Of a stretch of DNA of 64,000 bases, positions 60,607-64,000 are shown in pieces (within the stretch, counting starts at the first letter, position 1; each line of letters begins with the position of its first letter). Below the pieces are notes generated by a model that saw only the letters and a program-made list of their open reading frames with translations, was not told the DNA's origin and searched no databases. A program made the translations under genes and the position numbers. Location of the stretch: the NCBI GenBank assembly GCA_943369665.1, contig CALRNX020000004.1:1-64000 (forward strand), given 5' to 3'. The stretch comes from UKL13-3 sp943369665 (lineage in GTDB: Bacteria; Bacteroidota; Bacteroidia; UKL13-3).

Positions 60607-61530
60607 TTAATGTGAGGCTAAATTAAAGTTCACCAAATTGCGGAATTGATTGATACGACCTTGCAATTCAGATGCTTCTAAATTCATGATGCGTTCAGTT
60701 CCAAATTTCTCCACACAAAACGAAGCCATTGCCGAACCATAGATGATGGCATTTTTCATATTATCGAACGAAATATCATCCGTTTTTGCAAGGTAACCGA
60801 TAAATCCACCGGCAAAAGTATCACCGGCTCCGGTTGGATCAAATACTTCTTCCAAAGGCAGTGCCGGTGCAAAGAATACTTCTTTGCCATGAAATAATAA
60901 TGCTCCGTTTTCTCCCTTTTTGATAATTAAATATTTAGGACCCATTGCCTGAATTTTGGCGGCTGCCTTTACCAACGAATATTCTCCTGAAAGTTGGCGC
61001 GCTTCTTCATCATTAATGGTTAGAACATCTACCATCGAAATGGTTTTTTTCAATTCGTCCATGGCAATTTCCATCCAAAAGTTCATGGTGTCCATCACAA
61101 TGAGTTTAGGTCGTTTAGTCAAGCGATTCATAACTGTTTGCTGAACCTGAGGGCTTAAATTACCCAACATTAAATATTCGCAATCCTGATATGAGGCAGG
61201 AACGATCGGGTCAAAATCACCCAACACGTTTAACTCAGTGATCAACGTATCGCGCGAGTTCATATCAGTATGGTATTTACCGCTCCAGAAAAAGGATTTT
61301 TCGCCTTGTTTCACTTGTAAACCTTCAGTGTCAACGCCTCTTTTGTTTAAGGTATCCACAAACGCTTGCGGAAAGTCATCACCTACTACAGCTACCAATT
61401 TGGTTTTAGTAGTAAAATACGAAGTAGCTAATGAAATGTAAGAAGCAGCACCTCCAACAATTTTGTCTGTTTTTCCGAACGGGGTTTCAATAGCGTCAAA
61501 CGCCACGCTACCAACAACTAATAAACTCAT
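60607..61530 (-). CDS. PfkB-family sugar kinase
   Basis: This 307-residue protein was started at MSLLVVGSVAFDAIETP; a ten-residue longer form lacks support. It has GGAASYISLATSYF (about 28-41) near the substrate-binding region and the PfkB signature DPTGAGDTFAGGFIGYLAK (about 230-248), with the catalytic aspartate in GAGD. Substrate (ribose, adenosine or other) is not resolved. It is followed by gdhA on the same strand after a 65-bp gap that carries the gdhA promoter. Confidence 0.9.
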   Translation of the reverse strand: MSLLVVGSVAFDAIETPFGKTDKIVGGAASYISLATSYFTTKTKLVAVVGDDFPQAFVDTLNKRGVDTEGLQVKQGEKSFFWSGKYHTDMNSRDTLITELNVLGDFDPIVPASYQDCEYLMLGNLSPQVQQTVMNRLTKRPKLIVMDTMNFWMEIAMDELKKTISMVDVLTINDEEARQLSGEYSLVKAAAKIQAMGPKYLIIKKGENGALLFHGKEVFFAPALPLEEVFDPTGAGDTFAGGFIGYLAKTDDISFDNMKNAIIYGSAMASFCVEKFGTERIMNLEASELQGRINQFRNLVNFNLASH

Positions 61531-61654
61531 ATAAAATATTTTTAAAATTTTTCGTGGCAAATATTGCGTAATTAAATTTGAATTCCTATCATTGCATCCC
61601 GTTTAAGAAAATAAGTACTGGCAAAACCACGAAAATTTTTTTATATCGGTAAAT

Positions 61655-61728
61655 TCCTTGATAGCTCAGCTGGTTAGAGCGAGTGACTGTTAATCACTAG
61701 GTCCCTGGTTCGAGCCCAGGTCAGGGAG
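61655..61728 (+). tRNA. tRNA-Asn (anticodon GTT)
   Basis: This 74-nt cloverleaf has a 7-bp acceptor stem TCCTTGA / TCAGGGA with one wobble, a D-arm (AGCTCAGCTGGTTAGAGC), an anticodon stem AGTGA/TCACT with loop CTGTTAA (anticodon at 61689-61691) and a T-arm CCTGGTTCGAGCCCAGG. The discriminator is G, and CCA is not encoded. Confidence 0.96.
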
Positions 61729-61740
61729 CAAATACAGTTC

Positions 61741-61770
61741 AAAAGCCACTCCGTCCGAGTGGCTTTTTTT
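61741..61770 (+). terminator. Terminator after tRNA-Asn
   Basis: An 11-bp perfect stem (AAAAGCCACTC / GAGTGGCTTTT) with a 5-nt loop and a T-run, 12 bp after the tRNA. Confidence 0.9.
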
Positions 61771-61836
61771 ATGCACTTTAGTATCTTGTATGAAAACACT
61801 CCGGATTTGGATTGTTGATTGAAACCATTAAAACAA

Positions 61837-61870
61837 AAAGTCCCGTCCTCCAATTGGAGAACAGGACTTT
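61837..61870 (-). terminator. Likely terminator of the downstream T9SS gene
   Basis: AAAGTCC / GGACTTT outer stem and CTCC / GGAG inner stem flank an internal loop, with T-rich sequence on the minus strand. It lies 22 bp beyond the stop at 61892. Confidence 0.65.
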
Positions 61871-61891
61871 GAAAAAGATGGAATCACCGGA

Positions 61892-64000
61892 TTATTCTCG
61901 GATGATTCGTATGGTTTGTTGTTCATCTCCAACTCTAAGTACAATAAAGTACATGCCCGATTTCCACTCACTACCCTGATCAAAACTCAGGGTAGTCTTT
62001 CCTTCAGTTAGCGTTAAACTTTGGTTGGCTATTCGTTTACCATAGCCATCAAACACTTCCACCCATGCTTCGCTGGTTTGATTGCTTTGAATAGTCAATT
62101 CAAAATTGGATTGATAAGGGTTCGGTACGGCTGTAAATTGAATGGATTGTCCATTGGCCACCTTATTGTTAATCACAACAACCTGAGAGTAATTGTATTC
62201 ACCATTAAAATCAATTTGTTTCAAACGGTAGTAAATCAAAGCGGGTTCCGTTTGTACCCCTTGTTGTGATTTTCGGTTAAAGGTAACATCATTAAATTGG
62301 TAAGCGCTCATTTGGTTGGTTGTTCCTTTACCGCTTACAAATCCTAATTTTTCATAGGTTGTTGCATCGTATGAACGTTCTACATCGAAACCTTTGTTGT
62401 TTTGTTCACTTGAAGTGCTCCATTTCAATTCAACCACCGTGTTCTTTTTCTGTCCCACAAATGAGAGCAGTTGCACCGGTAGCACTACATTTTGGGTAAT
62501 GGTATCACCGATACAACCATTCATGTTGGTCTCAACTACTTTTACAGCAGCAGCTATGATCGTGTTGCTCCACAACACACTAATGCTATTTGAGGTCCCC
62601 CCACTTATTTGTGTTCCGTTGGTAATGATCCATTGGTAGGTTGAACCTGATGTATTGAGTACGCTGTATGTTTCGGTTGTTCCAAGAGCAGGGTTTGTTT
62701 GTCCACTGATAGCTGATGTTGCAGGTTTTGGGTTCACCGTTAGTACCGTTACATAAATTGAATCGTTACCGGTACCTGCATACAAAGTGTCACGGAAAGT
62801 TCCTGCTGTGGTATACACCTTGTTGTTGAAGGCATAACTTCCACCATCACAAATGGTTTGTGGATTCATCACGGTACGTGAAGCCGAGTTCAGAATAGTA
62901 AGATTTAACGTTACCAGCGAATCACAACCCGCAGCATTTAACAGGGTATGGGTTGCGATAGTGTTATTTGCGGTGTAGGTAATACCATCAATCCAGGTAA
63001 GGGAGTCCCAAACAACTCTGGTGTCGACTGATGAATTGTTATTGATTGTTAGATGCAATCGTACAATAGAGTCGCAACCATACTCAGTAAATCCGAGTGA
63101 CCTTGTTGGTGAGGTAGTTGAAGCTGAGTATGTAACTCCATACCATGTGTAGGATCCACATGCGTTCACAGTATCAATATGTTCTCTGTTAGGGAAAATT
63201 GTTAAATGCAATTCAACAACAGAGTCACATCCTTGTGAACTTGGTAAGGTATCGTAGTAGATGCCTGATTGAGATAGGTTTTGTCCGCGCCATGAATACT
63301 CTCCGCAGGTGAATGCCTCCGAAGAAGAATACAACGATCCTACCCTTAAAGTAATCACATCTCCAATTTGCTTAGTACATGCTAATGTTCGATTGCTAAC
63401 ACTTGCCGTATCAGTGGCCAATATTTTGTAACCTACGTGATGACTCAGTGGACCTGTATTGAAAACAATATCATTTCCGGTTCCGAGCACTGGACCAAAG
63501 ATGGTTGTTTGGGTACTGGTATCTACTATCGTGTAATGGTAACCATCTTGTGCCGACTGAATCGTAATGGTAGCAGAGTCGCCCAAACACATGCTGTATT
63601 TATTTACCTGTGTGAGGGTGTTTTCAAATGGAATGACGGTTAGATGAAGTTGGATTAAACTATCTACTCCTGCCATATTGTTTTTTATGTAAGATATGGT
63701 GGAATCAGAAGCAGTGTAGGTATTCCCATCTTCCCATGTGTATGACTCACAAGCGAAAATGGTATCTACCCTGGTTAGGTAGTAATTAACAACTGCAGTT
63801 ACAGTATCCCAATCACTCGAGCTACAATAATAATCATTATCTGTGGCTCTAACCAGATATTGAGTAGTGCTTGTAAGAGGTGGTGTTGTAAAAACGGTGT
63901 CCCCGGAATTGAGAAGATTCCCATTGATGTCAAACCATTCAACAAATTGATTTGGGCCCGCAGTGGCTTTAAGGGTTAAAGTTCCTTCACCAAATCGGGA
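61892..64000 (-). CDS. T9SS-secreted repeat protein (N-terminus outside window)
   Basis: The minus-strand frame is open to the window edge, so only the C-terminal 702 residues are visible. Two motifs recur: CESYTW / CGEYSW / CGSYTW followed by about 25 residues and then GCDSVVELHLTI-type strands, marking domains of roughly 45-50 residues. A PKD/adhesin-like part (about SAISGQTNPALGTTETYSVL) follows, then VQLLSFVGQKKNTVVELKWSTSSEQNNKGFDVERS, common before the sorting domain. The last 80 residues (FTAVPNPYQSNFELTI ... SGMYFIVLRV) are a T9SS type-A domain. It is a surface or secreted protein of unknown role. Confidence 0.85.
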   Translation of the reverse strand, partial: SRFGEGTLTLKATAGPNQFVEWFDINGNLLNSGDTVFTTPPLTSTTQYLVRATDNDYYCSSSDWDTVTAVVNYYLTRVDTIFACESYTWEDGNTYTASDSTISYIKNNMAGVDSLIQLHLTVIPFENTLTQVNKYSMCLGDSATITIQSAQDGYHYTIVDTSTQTTIFGPVLGTGNDIVFNTGPLSHHVGYKILATDTASVSNRTLACTKQIGDVITLRVGSLYSSSEAFTCGEYSWRGQNLSQSGIYYDTLPSSQGCDSVVELHLTIFPNREHIDTVNACGSYTWYGVTYSASTTSPTRSLGFTEYGCDSIVRLHLTINNNSSVDTRVVWDSLTWIDGITYTANNTIATHTLLNAAGCDSLVTLNLTILNSASRTVMNPQTICDGGSYAFNNKVYTTAGTFRDTLYAGTGNDSIYVTVLTVNPKPATSAISGQTNPALGTTETYSVLNTSGSTYQWIITNGTQISGGTSNSISVLWSNTIIAAAVKVVETNMNGCIGDTITQNVVLPVQLLSFVGQKKNTVVELKWSTSSEQNNKGFDVERSYDATTYEKLGFVSGKGTTNQMSAYQFNDVTFNRKSQQGVQTEPALIYYRLKQIDFNGEYNYSQVVVINNKVANGQSIQFTAVPNPYQSNFELTIQSNQTSEAWVEVFDGYGKRIANQSLTLTEGKTTLSFDQGSEWKSGMYFIVLRVGDEQQTIRIIRE

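Overview
The window is a slice of a Bacteroidota chromosome, probably an environmental relative of the Chitinophagia/Sphingobacteriia/Flavobacteriia. The evidence is four large secreted proteins ending in (or containing) type IX secretion system (T9SS) C-terminal sorting domains, a TonB-dependent receptor with a carboxypeptidase-regulatory-like N-domain, lineage-typical small families (DUF4293-, DUF2480- and DUF2795-like), AT-rich intergenic DNA, almost no Shine-Dalgarno sequences, and TAnnTTTG (-7) promoter elements. Lineage below phylum is inference. Coding density is high and most of the window is ordinary core genome.

Layout. 1-4.5 kb: 3' part of a huge T9SS surface protein built of about 11 repeats of roughly 82 residues. 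4.8-7.4 kb: two closely related NarL-type response regulators on the minus strand flanking a Crp/Fnr-like regulator. 7.5-15.3 kb: thiamine pyrophosphokinase, then a 1297-residue T9SS beta-helix/Ig-repeat protein and a TonB-dependent receptor; the upstream regions of these last two share a TTAACA-N5-TTAACA (Pho-box-like) direct repeat. 15.5-21 kb: kbl, prmA, a TerB-like protein, a trans-sulfuration PLP enzyme, a stand-alone TonB plug-like secreted protein between two nearly identical terminators, and sucD. 21.2-27.4 kb: a tight minus-strand operon (thiolase, membrane protein, truA, MsbA-like ABC exporter, TPR protein). 27.6-33.5 kb: a plus-strand run (DUF4293-like, thiL, GNAT, ruvX, def, acyl-CoA synthetase, outer-membrane barrel). 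33.5-37.9 kb: two secreted metallopeptidases, a degenerate 3-hydroxyacyl-CoA dehydrogenase-like protein and RidA. 37.9-39.3 kb: an accessory island with a 106-bp higher-order tandem repeat, inverted palindromes and a Y1 (IS200/RAYT-like) transposase. 39.3-43.6 kb: an S9 oligopeptidase, a DUF2480-like protein and glyS. 43.7-47.5 kb: a coupled polysaccharide-deacetylase-like/FemAB-like pair, a Ppx/GppA phosphatase and a MntA-HepT toxin-antitoxin pair. 47.5-53.5 kb: a membrane protein, a C-terminal processing protease, a sugar kinase-MurQ cell-wall recycling pair, trmB, a MenE-like ligase and a DUF2795-like protein. 53.5-58.3 kb: a Fic-fold protein with a destroyed active site fused to an HTH, then a coupled response regulator/TPR histidine kinase pair and a Cys-tailed secreted peptide. 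58.4-64 kb: psd, glutamate dehydrogenase, a PfkB sugar kinase, tRNA-Asn(GTT), and the C-terminal part of another T9SS protein running off the window.

The most unusual signals are the shared Pho-box-like operator in front of the TonB receptor/T9SS pair, the alternating A-B tandem array beside the Y1 transposase, the catalytically dead Fic-HTH protein, the stand-alone plug-domain protein bracketed by duplicated terminators, and several families of dispersed imperfect inverted repeats in intergenic DNA.
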